Below are positions 48,347 through 59,400 of a stretch of 64,000 bases of DNA, piece after piece. Position 1 is the stretch's first letter. Every line of letters starts with the position of its first letter. Below the pieces are notes generated by a model that worked only from the letters and a program-made list of their open reading frames with translations, had not been told where the DNA came from and ran no database searches. Source of the stretch: Pseudozyma flocculosa PF-1 (taxonomy: Eukaryota; Basidiomycota; Ustilaginomycetes; Ustilaginales; Ustilaginaceae); contig NW_006920891.1 of NCBI RefSeq assembly GCF_000417875.1, forward strand, positions 54,787 to 118,786. Reading direction: 5' to 3'. A program made the position numbers and the translations under genes.

Positions 48347-50266
48347 ATGCCTCTGTCCCCCCTCGCTCAGCCCAACCCGACCACCACCTTCATCAACCCT
48401 CACAGCGTGTACGGATCGCCCAACCAGGCCTCGCGCGCGCAGCAGTCTAGGCACCAGCTCGCCGCCTCGTCCCACTCGGCCTCGAGCACCCCCCGCTCCG
48501 TATCGGCCGCACCCTCGCCCTCGGCCCTAGAACACTCGGACCCGCTCAGCAACCCGCTCCTCGCAGGAGGATCCCAAGACACCAAGGTCGACCCCGCCAC
48601 CTTGACCGCCCTCCAAGACGCAGACGCCAGCTACGAAGACGCCTCCCTCTCCGGCTACCCCTCCATCCGCGACATCCAGGCACAGGCCCAGAGGCACCAG
48701 CAGTACTACTACCCCGCCGACTACCCGTCCCCGGCCGACCACCACCCCTCGACGACCGAGCACAACAGCCGCTGGACCCCCAAGCCCTTCCGCAAGCCGC
48801 CGCTCCAGCGCAATTACGACAGCTACCGCTCCATTGCCCACCCGTTCGAGTCGTTTAGCGACAGCGACCACTCCCACCCCAACCACCGCCGCCGCCCAAA
48901 CAGCACCCTCTTTGGTCGCCTCGCCAGCCGCGCCTCCGAGTTTGGCCGCAACATGTACGCCCAGAACCAGAACGGCAATGACGGCACCGCCGACCAGCAC
49001 CAGCACCAGCACGTACACGTTGGACCGGCTGCTGGTGTCAACGGCGGACAACACATCCCCTCGGCTTCCAAGCTGCCCGGCGGCGACCTTTACCGCACGC
49101 TGCGGTGGTCGCGCCAGCGCCCGCCCATGACGCGCGAGCGCAAGCTGCTGCTGCTGCGCAGCTACCTGCCGGACTGGATCATCACCATCGTCCTGGCCGG
49201 CCTGCTGGCGCTCATCAACAATGTGCACGGCTTCCGCCGCGAATTCAGCCTGACCGACACGAGCATCCAGCACACATTTGCCACGAGCGAGCGCGTGCCC
49301 ATGTGGCTGCTCGGCGTGTCGGCCGTCATTGTGCCCGCCCTCATCATCGCTGGCGTGGCGCTGGGCGTGTCGCGCTCCGTGTGGGACCTGCACAACGGCC
49401 TGCTGGGTTTCGTGCTGGCCCACTGCCTCAACGTCACCGCGACCACCATCATCAAGGTGTGCGTGGGCCGTCCGCGTCCGGACCTGATTGACCGGTGCCA
49501 GCCGCGGCCGGGCTCGGCCAACGCGCAGCCGTACGGCCTGGCCACGGACGCCATTTGCAGCGTGGGCGTCGACAATTCGGAGCTGCGCGACGGCTTCCGC
49601 AGCTTCCCCTCTGGCCATGCCAGCTCGGCGTTTGCGGGCCTGACGTTCCTCAGCCTCTACCTGGCCGCCAAGATGCACCTCTTTGACCGGCGCGGCCACG
49701 CCATCTCGGCCTGGCTCACGCTGACGCCCATGCTGGGCGCCGTGCTGATCGCAGTGTCGAGGACCATGGACTACCGCCACCACGCCACCGACGTCATTGC
49801 CGGCGGCATCCTCGGCTTCGTCATGGCCTTTAGCGTGTACCGCCTCTACTTTCCGCCGCTCAGCCACCCGCTCTGCCACAAGCCCTACAGCCCGCGTATC
49901 CCGCGCGAGGGAATGTTCTCCACCGGCGCCGGCTACGACGAGGGCGATGTCGAGGAGAACGCGTCGGAGCTCGACGACTCGCCGCGACACCAGCACCGTC
50001 ACCACCACCACCACCACCACCATCGTCACCACGGTGCTGATACCGCCGCTGCTGTTGGTGGCGATGGCGCAGGTGGTGCGACGACGACGACGACGTACGG
50101 CGGCGCACCCGGTGCGGGCACGCACTCGCGGCAGGGATCGGATGCGCGCATGCTCGACGCCACCAAGGGCGTGGTGCAGGCCTACGAGCGCGACCCGAGC
50201 CCCGTCCACGGCGCAAAGGCGTCGCTCGAAGACGACTACGTCCCCGAAACCGTCAACCGCGTCTGA
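48347..50266 (+). CDS. PAP2-type lipid phosphate phosphatase (639 aa)
   Basis: Single exon from ATG 48347 (MPLSPLAQPN); the frame is open upstream only from a TTG. A long disordered N-terminus (about 1-260: Ser, Pro, Gln, His) precedes six predicted membrane helices (WIITIVLAGLLALI; WLLGVSAVIVPALIIAGVAL and others). The three phosphatase motifs are present: KVCVGRPRPD (about 370), FPSGHASSAF (about 420) and SRTMDYRHHATD (about 470). The fold and order match fungal DPP1/LPP1-type enzymes, which remove phosphate from diacylglycerol pyrophosphate, phosphatidate and related lipids in internal membranes. A C-terminal tail of about 130 residues is acidic, then His-rich. The long N-terminal extension is more than the family needs. 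Confidence 0.88.
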   Translation: MPLSPLAQPNPTTTFINPHSVYGSPNQASRAQQSRHQLAASSHSASSTPRSVSAAPSPSALEHSDPLSNPLLAGGSQDTKVDPATLTALQDADASYEDASLSGYPSIRDIQAQAQRHQQYYYPADYPSPADHHPSTTEHNSRWTPKPFRKPPLQRNYDSYRSIAHPFESFSDSDHSHPNHRRRPNSTLFGRLASRASEFGRNMYAQNQNGNDGTADQHQHQHVHVGPAAGVNGGQHIPSASKLPGGDLYRTLRWSRQRPPMTRERKLLLLRSYLPDWIITIVLAGLLALINNVHGFRREFSLTDTSIQHTFATSERVPMWLLGVSAVIVPALIIAGVALGVSRSVWDLHNGLLGFVLAHCLNVTATTIIKVCVGRPRPDLIDRCQPRPGSANAQPYGLATDAICSVGVDNSELRDGFRSFPSGHASSAFAGLTFLSLYLAAKMHLFDRRGHAISAWLTLTPMLGAVLIAVSRTMDYRHHATDVIAGGILGFVMAFSVYRLYFPPLSHPLCHKPYSPRIPREGMFSTGAGYDEGDVEENASELDDSPRHQHRHHHHHHHHRHHGADTAAAVGGDGAGGATTTTTYGGAPGAGTHSRQGSDARMLDATKGVVQAYERDPSPVHGAKASLEDDYVPETVNRV

Positions 50267-50637
50267 GTCCGTTGGATTTAACCCCCGCCTGCCGTTGGAA
50301 GAACGACGACGACGGACGTTGTTGCGCCGGCGGTTGATGGCCGTGTATATATTCTGCTGCTTATCGACGAACGGACGAGACGAGACGAAACGAAACGAAA
50401 CGAAACGAGACGAGACGAGACGAGACGAACAATGATTTCTCCAGACTCGCGGTCCCCCCGCCATCCCCGTTTGGTACGATGCGGGGTGGCGGAGCGTAGA
50501 CGGGTTGATCGAATGCGACGCCGGTGCACAGCTCCCGTTCCGCCAGCTGGAGACGGCCTGTCTGCGATGGCGACAAAGAGACGGGATCGAGTCGAGCCAG
50601 GCCGACAAGGCCCGACCAACGTGGGGCGAGAGCGGCA
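50267..50637. other. Convergent 3' region, PAP2 phosphatase / UBE3D
   Basis: About 370 nt between two 3' ends, including the ACGAR pentamer array at 50374-50428 in the presumed phosphatase 3' UTR. No gene. Confidence 0.5.
50374..50428. repeat. (ACGAR)n pentanucleotide array
   Basis: About eleven units of ACGAG/ACGAA, with the A-type units grouped in the centre, just downstream of the phosphatase stop. Confidence 0.8.
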
Positions 50638-52530
50638 TCAGAGGCGAGGCAGCCATCCGACGGTCCAAGCTCCAAAGCTACGTCGGGAGGGGGGGTAGAT
50701 GTGTGCCGAGGCGCGCAGCAGGTCGACGAGGCCGTCGCAGGCCTCGGCGGGGAGGTGGATCCGTTCGATGCCCTCCCCCCCGCTTTTTGCCTGCATGACG
50801 GCGGCAGCCGTCGAAGAGGGGAGGATCTGGAAGAGACACTTGGCTGCGTGGATCGGTTGCCGTTTCGGGTTCGTCTCGTTCTCGCCCCGTTGTCGTCGGT
50901 TTGAAAGGGCGGGTGGGAGAGGATGGGAAGTCAAAATTTGAAAGGAGGGTTGGAAGAGCCAGATCTATCATCCACGCACGCCGAGGATGGCATCGGAACG
51001 GGATTGGGCGTCAGTGGGAGTGGTCCTGCCCGGCGACTAGGGAAGGAAGGGGCCAAGGCAGACTCACCAGGATCCTCTCGCGACCGCTCCCCTCGTCGGC
51101 CAGGACAAAGTGGTAGGCGGCATGGGCGCGGGCGACGTCGAGCATCTGCGCCGAAACGAGGCGCGGCAGTGCGTCCGGTTCCGACGCGCTCGAAATGGCA
51201 TGCTTGTGCAGCTTCAACGCCGTCACGCCCCCGGCCGCATCGGACGTCGAGCTGGACACGAAGGCCGCACCGACAGAACGAAGGCATGCCGTACATCGCA
51301 CCACCGCCGCCGTCGTCGTCGTCATCGTCGTCGCTCCTTCTGCCGCGCTCGCCGTAGCCTGTCGGCGTCAAGAGAGCCCAGGAAAAAAAGGGGGATGCGG
51401 AGCGTCAGCCGATGTCCTCTACGTTAGTGACCCTCCTCTCTACGGATCTGGGGAGGGGAGAGTGTTTCTGGGTAGAGTCGAGGTCGATCTGGGACGCATA
51501 GTATCAGTCGGGTCGTCGAAGCGGACAGACGGCCGTACGGACCAGAGGCCAGGCGAGGACGGAGAAGAGGTTGCGCGCCGAGACGCAAACCTGCCTGCCT
51601 GCCCGCCTTAGCCGCGAAGCGACCGACAGCGAAACGGCGGCGGTTCCTCGTCATGCGGCGGCAACATCCCGTGCCTTTGTCCGCCTTTCCTCGGTCCGAG
51701 ACGGCCGTGTCCGCTTCGACCGCCGGTGGGCTGGGTAGGCGTCGACTTTCTGATGGTCCGGTGGTGGCTGCAGAACAGCAGTAGAGTGCAATATGGAGTA
51801 GGAAGAGCCAGGGAGAGCGTTTCATGTCACGGCCACTCACCGTCGGATGGCTGCTGCCTGCAGCCGCGTCCCACGAAAGCGCGTCTGGCCGTGCTGACGA
51901 GGCCGGGAGCATCAGATGCAGGTCGGCCACCCAGACCTCGTCGGATGGGATGGGCCTGCCTTCTTCGAGACCCTGTTTGCCCCTTGCCACGCTCTCGTTG
52001 AGCTCCTGGTCGCCGTGGCACATCCACGCGTCGACCAGCTCCTCCCAGTGCTGCGAGGGCAGCGCTCGATACCGCCGTGTCGTGAGGCCAAGGTCCGCCA
52101 GTACGGCGTCGCAGCCGGCGCAGGACAGCGTCGGGGGCCGGTGCAGTGCCAGCGAGTCGGAGGAAAAGGGAAATGCGACGGGCTCGGACGAGTGTGACAG
52201 GTGCGTGGACGGTGCGCTGCTGATGGCAGCCCGTCGAGGCATGGAAAGCCGGAAGGCGAAGTGGTCCTGGCTGAGCTGCGCGGACCCCCTTTGAAGCGGT
52301 ACGCCGAGGCCAGGTAACGGGACAGTCACGTCAGGGTGGGAGCTTGAAGGGCCTTGCGATAGGTGCAGCGTCGTCTCGAGGCTGTCCTCGGCATCGTCAA
52401 CAGAAGCGCTGCCGCTGTTGCACACTTCGTACACGAGGTTTGTCGTCGTTGTCCCAGGGCTGCCGCCGTAGACCGTCGCCATACCATTTATGGCGAACAG
52501 GTTGGCCTGGGTCTCGAGGATGTAGTGCAT
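50638..52530 (-). CDS. UBE3D-like (HECT_2) ubiquitin E2-binding protein
   Basis: Proposed from ATG 52530 (MHYILETQAN): exons 51841-52530, 51068-51358 and 50638-50964, 435 aa, near the usual family length. The intron 50965-51067 (GTGAGT...GATAG) is clear. The 482-nt intron 51359-51840 (GTGAGT...CGACAG) is long and may hide a small exon. Family features: a beta-rich start (TTNLVYEV, VTVPLPG, FAFRLSM), a first Cys pair (LSCAGCDAVL) with LPSQHWEELVDAWMCH, a second Cys pair (VRCTACLRSVG), ARAHAAYHFVLADEGSGRERIL joined by splicing to IWLFQPSFQIL, HAAKCLFQIL, and FGAWTVGWLPRL at the end. Known relatives bind E2 ubiquitin-conjugating enzymes and cyclins. The frame is continuous with the upstream gene, so a fused protein is possible. 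Confidence 0.75.
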
Positions 52531-55257
52531 TCCTGCAACCGAGCGAGAATGGGCGAGCGCGACAGTCTGAGCATCCAATGCCGTTCCCTCGGCGCCAGCA
52601 GCCGGACCTCGTGCCAACGACGACGGGAGCGATAGCGGCGACGACTCACATGCGGTGGTCTGAGGAACCGAAGCAGGGTGGCTGGCCGCGCACACCATGT
52701 CGGCGGCTCCGTCGCCGCGCTCGCCCCGCGTTGCCGAAGCCATCGCAGTAGCGGCGCTGATGCTCGCCCTCGGCGTGGTCGTGTCGAGAAGGTCGTCGCG
52801 GCCGCCAATCAGGTCCGGCTGCGAACCGCGTCGAGAGGCCGATGCCGACGCCGACGGCCTCTTGCCTCCAGAGCGCCGCGGTGCCATGATGGCATCCTGG
52901 CCCGCCATCCGGGCCTGGCCCTGGTTGTTGAGCAGCTGGAAGAGGGTCTCATCGGCGTCGGCGTTGACGTCGCGGTCGATACCGACGCTCTCGGGCTCGT
53001 AAGCAGAGCCCAGGAGCGCGCTAGCCTTGCGGCCGGGACGCGGCTTCATCGCCACCCTCTGCTCGCCCAGATCCATGTCCTGGGCACGGTGCACCGAGGC
53101 AAAGAGCTCGTCGAGCGAGGCAAAGTCGCGCTCCTGACCCTCGCTATTGCTCCAGCGCATCGACGTTCCCCGCATCTCCGCATCGCGCTCCTTTGCCTTG
53201 CCCTTGACATCGACAAACGAGCTGCGCTTGAGAGTGTTGGCGAGGCTCGTCACCGAAAACTTGCGACCGAGCTGGGCGGCCGCCGAGAGTCGTCGGTGAG
53301 TGCGGACGTCATTGTCGACGCCGAGGAGGCGGCTCGAAGAGGCAAACGCCGACGAGGACCCCGTCGCCCCTCCTGAAGTCGGGTCGGACGCCTTGCGCGT
53401 GCGGATCGAGGGCGGATCGGCGCGCTGGTCATTGAGCCGAGGCGTGGCAGCCAGCTTGTCCATCATCCTCTGCAGGCGGTCGTCGCGCATCTGGTCGGGC
53501 GGCAGTGAGCAGCGCTGGTTCAAAAATTGCGGGACCGCCGAGTACAATCGTTCAATCGAATGTTGGATGACGAGCAGGTCCTCGGGCGTCCTGGCCGCAT
53601 AGGCGGCGGCCGCTTGCGATCGGAGCGTCGACGTCGACGTCTGCTTCTCGGCCTCCTTGACTGGCGCTGCGGGTTGCGGAACGGCCTCGTCATCTTGAAG
53701 CTTCTCCTTTTCGGCGGAGCGGAGGTGCGAGAACGCTTCCTCTTCATCGGTGTAGCTGGGCAGGGACCAGATTCGCTCGCGGAAGCCGGCCAGATCCTTG
53801 CTGTCGGCTGCGACCTTGCCGTGCGATCCGTGGGTGTCGAGCGAGCCGCAGCCGTAGGACGGGGGCAAAGAGTGTTCGGACCAGACCGAGGCTCGCAGCG
53901 GTGCGTGGTAAGACGTGGAAGACTGCGCCAACGTGGCACGGCCTGATTCGACCGAGACCATCGAGGCCCGCGTGGAGCTCCTCGAGGCGGCTTTTGGGCT
54001 CAGCTGGGGCATCAGCTCGCGGACCAGGGCATCGTATGGACCAGGAGCGGGTCGACTTGCATGGCTTGCGTGGTTCAGGCTCCCCACGACGTCGCCTTGC
54101 TCGGCGAGCTGTGGAGAGGGATCGACGGGCCGGACCTCGGTCGAGCTGCGCCAGGCAACGAGCTCCTTGGTGATGGCCACGAGCTCCGACAGCTGCTGCC
54201 AGGCCTCTTGGCTAGGCACTGAGGTACGTGCCGAGCCTGAGCCGGCCGCAGGGCCAGGAGCAAGCGGCGCTGCTGCGTCACGCAACAGAGTGCTCGCATG
54301 CAAGGAAATCAGCCGACGATGTAGCCGGCCAAAAGCATCGCCGACGGCGGCGTCGACGGACACATCGCCAAAGGGGTTGTCGAGCTCCTCGCTATGAGAC
54401 GATCGTGCAGTCGCGAAAGAGTCGCGGCGCCGCGCCGATGTCGAGCGCGGCTTGGAGTCGAGGTGGCGAGCATCCGACGGAACATCAGGAGCCGTTCCCG
54501 AGCTGGTCGGATCGGAGGAAGTCCTCGGAGGGCCGCGCACCTGCTCCAAAGCGGCGAGCATGGCGACAAGCGCCGTGGCGAGGTGCAAGTCGTCGGCGTC
54601 GACCGGTTCAGAAGCGGTCGTGATCCGCCGCAGGCGCTGCTGCAGCATAGACAGGTGTTCGAGGCCGCCCTCCTCCGAAGACTGTCGAAGCACCTCGACG
54701 AGCTCATCCCGTGTGGGAGAGGGCGGCGAGGCGGCCGATGAGACGCTTTCGGCGAGAACGGAGATTGCTTCCTGGGTCTCCTCAGACAGCTCCCGCAACG
54801 ATCTCTTCAGGTCGGAATCGACGCCGGGTTGATTCACGATGTCAAAGGCAACGTCGTGGGTACCCTCGATCCTGTACTGGTAGACTTTGCTAAGGTCCTC
54901 GGGCATCTTTGAAGGCGCGCTATGCGCCGCGCTTTGCGGGACATGTGCGACAGACGGGCCAGCACAAGAGCCGGGTTGGACGCCGAGCGAGAGAGGGGCA
55001 TCGGTGGCAGAGACGCACAAGGAAGCGTCGACGATTCGAGAGGCTGGGCTGTCCTGTGGCTCGTGGGTTGGGACCGAGGGCAGGATGATTAAGTCGGCGG
55101 TGCGGAGTATGGTTGGAGACGAAGGCACGAGCCCGGCTGGTCTGGTGTCCCTTTGCTGCCGCGGCGAGGGACCGGCTGCGGAGATGGTGCTGTCCCGGGT
55201 CCGTGTCGAAGCCAAGTGCGCCTGTGACGGGGCGTGAGGACGCTCGAGGGTGGCCAT
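52531..55257 (-). CDS. Large Ser-rich protein of unknown function, in frame with UBE3D
   Basis: ATG 55257 (MATLERPHAP) opens a frame that does not stop until 51424, through the UBE3D start. The first about 870 residues are unlike UBE3D: mostly disordered and Ser/Arg/Pro-rich, with conserved-looking patches KVYQYRIEGTHDVAFDIV, SLRELSEETQEAISVL, TPEDLLVIQHSIERLYSAVP with FLNQRCSLP, KFSVTSLANTLKRSSFVDVKG and FASLDELFASVHRAQDMD. A candidate intron 52533-52649 (GTGAGT...TTGCAG, 117 nt, no internal stop) lies at the border. Splicing it joins T to GA and makes TGA, ending this protein at about 869 aa with the UBE3D ATG immediately after. If retained, the two are fused. I do not recognise the family. 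Several patches look helical and suggest a scaffold or adaptor, but no function is claimed. Confidence 0.65.
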
Positions 55258-56414
55258 GGTGCAGCGGTCAACGATGGTGATGGAGGCGAGTGAGGCGGTG
55301 AGCGATGCGTTCTTTAGGCGCTAGGAGATATGACAGGCGCCGGCAGAGCGTGGTTCGCCCAAAGAGCGAGGTCGACGGCGGCGGTGGAAGAGCCCGCAAG
55401 TGAGGATGTGGGCTTCAGGGGCTGATCAGCGGCGGCGAGGTGGGGCGAGAATGACGCGACGACGGGTCATCCGAGGTGGATCTCGGGGACTCGAGCAGCC
55501 AAGGAGCAAGGCGTAGCTGGCGGTGGCGGTGCCCAAACTTCGGCCCACTTCCGAGAGGAGCCTTAGAGCGGTCCGAAAGGTCGGTGCCCGTCGAGGGCGG
55601 TGAGCGAGCAGCAGCGAGGAGACTGATAGGGCCAGCGGTTGGACCGAGTAGTGCGATTGCGAGTGCGAGTGCGAGGGGCGAGTTGAAAATCGAGAGACGA
55701 GATGCGACGAGAAGACGGGACGGTACCAGGCGAGATCAAGAGGTGGTGCGACGGAATCGAGTCGGGTCGGGCCGAGCCGGTCGGCGCGAATTGCGATGGG
55801 GATCAACCAAAGGTTCAGCGCACGATGGCGGCGGTGGCAGCTAGTGGTGGTGGTGGTCAAGAGGTAGGTTCGCAAAGAGCGTGGGGTGCGGGGGCGTGAG
55901 AGCGAGCGAGCAAGGGCGAGGTCAAGCAAGCAAGGGTCGTCTCGGCAGCCCCTTTGTTGCTACATAGGTCTGGCTCTGCCTGGCCTGCCTGGCCCCGCCC
56001 CGACCTGCTGGCCTGCCCACCAGCCAGCGGGCCTTCGCTCGCCTAGGTGCCGCCTGAGTGGGGACCCCCCACGCCCACTCTCTTTTTCGAGTGGCGCCCG
56101 AATGCAGGCAAAGGTGGCCGGCCGGACGGCCCCGAGGTCCGCGACGACCTCGCGCCTGGTCGCCGCCGGCCCGCTCCTGTCCTCGCAACGACCGGCCTCC
56201 TTCGGCGCCAATTCAGGTCCTGCCCGTGCACACCCGCCCGCAGACACACACATACACACGCCAATGCACACGCACCGCGGGATCACCGCGCCTCGTCAGA
56301 CCTTTGAGCAGTAAAAGCCTCGAGATTGGAGAAGCAGCATGGAGCAAGGGCCATGAATGAGCAAAGCAAAGTGAGAAACCTAGCGACGACCGATTGACTA
56401 CCCCCCTTCCGGCC
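55258..56414. other. Intergenic region: Ser-rich gene promoter and DNMT5 3' flank
   Basis: About 1.16 kb between two minus-strand genes. GAG/GGCG-rich leader-like sequence (55258-55900), then CCTGGCC-rich and CACACA-rich sequence (56225-56275). No gene recognised. Confidence 0.5.
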
Positions 56415-59400
56415 TCACTCGTCGTCGTCGTCCTCCTCGTCATCGTCATCGTCGTCTTCTTCTTCATCGTCGTCGTCGAGCACGATCGGCTCGGCCGCCG
56501 CTCGCCTCCTCTTGTTGACCGACCGGCGAGCGGCCACGCCTCGACGGCCGACCTCCTCGTCGCTGCTGTCGCTCTCACTGGCGGCCGCTCGACCCCGCTT
56601 GCCGCTGCCGCTGCCGCCGCTCTTGCCGCCGCCGCCGCCGCCGACGCCCTTGCCTGCCTTGGTGCCCTTGGTGCCCTTGACGTCCTCCAAGACCAGTGCG
56701 CCACCGGCGGCCTCGTCGAAGCGGGCCTCGAGCTCGTCGACGTCGAGCGTGATCCTCTCGCGCTTCTCAATCGTGTCCTGGTCGATGGTCTCCATGGCGA
56801 TAAAGCGCCACACAAAGACCTTCTTGGTCTGGCCGTACCGCACGCACCGACCGATGGCCTGGGTCATGGTGCCGTCGTACTGCTGCTGCTCCTGCTTGAG
56901 CAGCGGGCCGACAAAGATGACGTGGTTGGCCACCGTCAGGTTCGAGCCCGCCGCGCTCTCGTCGTCGACGTTGAGCAGCAGCACGCGCGCCCCGCAGTCG
57001 TCCTGGTACGCCTCGAGCAGCGAGCTGCGCCGCGACGCCGAGCCCGTCAGCTGCACAAAGCTGATGCCGTACGCCTGCAGCGCCTCGGCCACCGTCGCCG
57101 TCAGCGTCTCAAACTGGACAAACACGAGCGCCCGCTCCTCGTCGGGCAGGCGCTTGAGCAGGCTGCACAGCAGCGCCAGCTTGGTCCCGTACCGCGTCGC
57201 CGCCCCGTCGTCTTCGACGCCCAGCGACGAGGCGTTGACCACCGACGTCGGCTTGGCCAGCGCGGCGCAGTCCGCCGTCGGGCACTGGCCGATGTAGGCC
57301 TCGCGCAGGACGCAGTCGCGGCAGCCCGCATGGCCGCATGTCGAGCTGATGCTGACGTCGTCGAGCTTCAGTCGCTCTCCGCCGTGCTTGCAGGCGGCTG
57401 AGGGGCAGACGATGTCGACCTCGACGCCATCGAGGTGCGCGCGCTGGCAGTCGCGCACGGCGGTGAAGAAGCGGAGGGCGTTGACCCGCCCGACGAGCTC
57501 GTTGCGTAGGCGGGTGAGCTGGTGGACCATGGCGCGGAGGAGGTACTCTTCCTCCCACGCCAGATCCTTGGGGTCGAGCTTCTTCTTGGGCGCCGCGCCG
57601 CCGTCCTTGGCCGCACCACCCTTGGCCGCGGCGGCGCGCTCCTTTTCGCGGCGCTTGAGCGCAACCTGGAGCGCGCCCTTGTTGGCGCCCCCAAAGCGGC
57701 GGCGGGCCGCCTCGCGCGTGATGCCGTCCATGGTGCAGTCGGCCTCCTCGAGGATCTGGCGCACCATGTCCTTGGACTCGCTGTCGCCCCACGACGCGTT
57801 GTTGGCGTTGCGGACGAAATCGCGGAAGAACTGGCGGTTGTCGTCGCGGAAGCCAAAGTGGTACAGGACCAGGAGGTGCTGCTCGAGCGTCAACGGCAGC
57901 TCGCGCTCCAGCTGACGCTTGCAGTCCTCGAGCTGCTTCCTGCGCTCGCGCACGATGTACTCGCACGCCTTGATGGCGTTGTTGACGCCCTTGATCTGGC
58001 TCAGGTCGACGCCGGCAAAGTCGTCGTAGACCGATGCGCGCTTCAGCAGCGCCTCCTCGGGCGATGCGCTGTTGCCCAGCGTCTCGATCAGCCGGCGGTC
58101 GCGGTGGCTCATCTCGAGGTCCGGGTCGCCCTTCTTGCCGCCGACCTTGTTGGCCGCCGCCGTCGTCGTCGCCGCCGCCTTGCCCGTGCCCTTCTTGGCC
58201 TTGGCCTTTCCACCGCCGTCCGAGTCGCTGGCGTCTTCCTCGTCGTCGTCGATGACGAACGCGTCGGCTGCGATCTTCTTGGTGGCGGCGAGCGTCGAGG
58301 TGCCGCGCGCCTTGCCCTTGCCCTTGAAGACCTTGCGCTGGTGACGCAGGTCGAGGTTCTCGATGGCGTGGGCCAGCTCGAGGTAGAGGGCCGACTCGGC
58401 GGCGGGCAGGCGGATCGGCTTGATGAGCTGCTCGCTCGGCAGCTCGCCAATCTCGGGCTCGTTGCTGCGGACGAAGGCGTCGAGGAAGCGCTGCGCCACC
58501 TGCTGGCGGCGGTGGTGCCAGGCGGCCGAGTGCATCTCGCGGAAGTTGTTGAACTTTTCCGCCGCGGTGCGGTTCTTCTCGCGCGCGCGGCGCACCGAGT
58601 CCTTGATCGTGTCGGCATCGTCGTCGACGCCGAGGTGGAGGTTGAGGAAGACGGCGATGCTCTTGACGTCGCTGAAGTCGGCCGTCGGGGGCGTGCCGGA
58701 GAGGATCCACTTGGCCCTCGCCTGCAGGCTGGTGACGCCCGCCAGGGTGCGGTCGGCCGCCTCGGCAATGTAGTGGAACTCGTCGACGACGACGCGGTTC
58801 CAGAGGAACATCTCGAGCGGCGGGCACGTCATCTCCTTCCAGTCGCGGCGCACGACGGGCGACGCGAGGTTCCACGGGTCGGGCTCGGCCTTGGACTTGG
58901 GCTGCAAGTCCTTGTGCAGGCCCTTGTCGGCTCCCTTTTCCTCATTCTTGACCTTGGCGCCGCCGCCGTGGGCGTCGGCGTATGCCTGGCCGATGAGGCG
59001 CCCGCGCGCCCGGTGCGACGTCATGTGCGAGTTGTCAAAGTCGACGCGCTTTTTGATCGACTGCGCCAGCTGGCGGACGCCGTCCTCGCTGGTCAGCTCC
59101 TTGACCCGGTTGCGCAGCGCCGCCAGCGACCGCTTCAGGGCGGCGTTGAAGAAGCGGCCCGGGCGGTTGGGCAGCGGGTTGGCCGCCGACACGCGCGCCA
59201 GCGTCTCCCAATACGTGTCGGAGCGGTAGACAGTGACCGACATGATGATGATGTCGGCCTTGAGGACGTCACGCACCGTCAGCTTGTTGAGCTCGTTTTT
59301 CGACGTCACGACGCGCACCGAGAGGCTGTTGCCGCAGAACTTGGCCACCTCGCGCTGCCACTGCTTGCAGAGGTGGCCGGGCACGATGACGAGCGTGGCC

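Noticed and set aside
48527..50668. A 713-codon minus-strand frame opposite the PAP2 phosphatase
   Set aside because: Antisense shadow, and its start overlaps the 3' exon of UBE3D, which is convincing in another frame.
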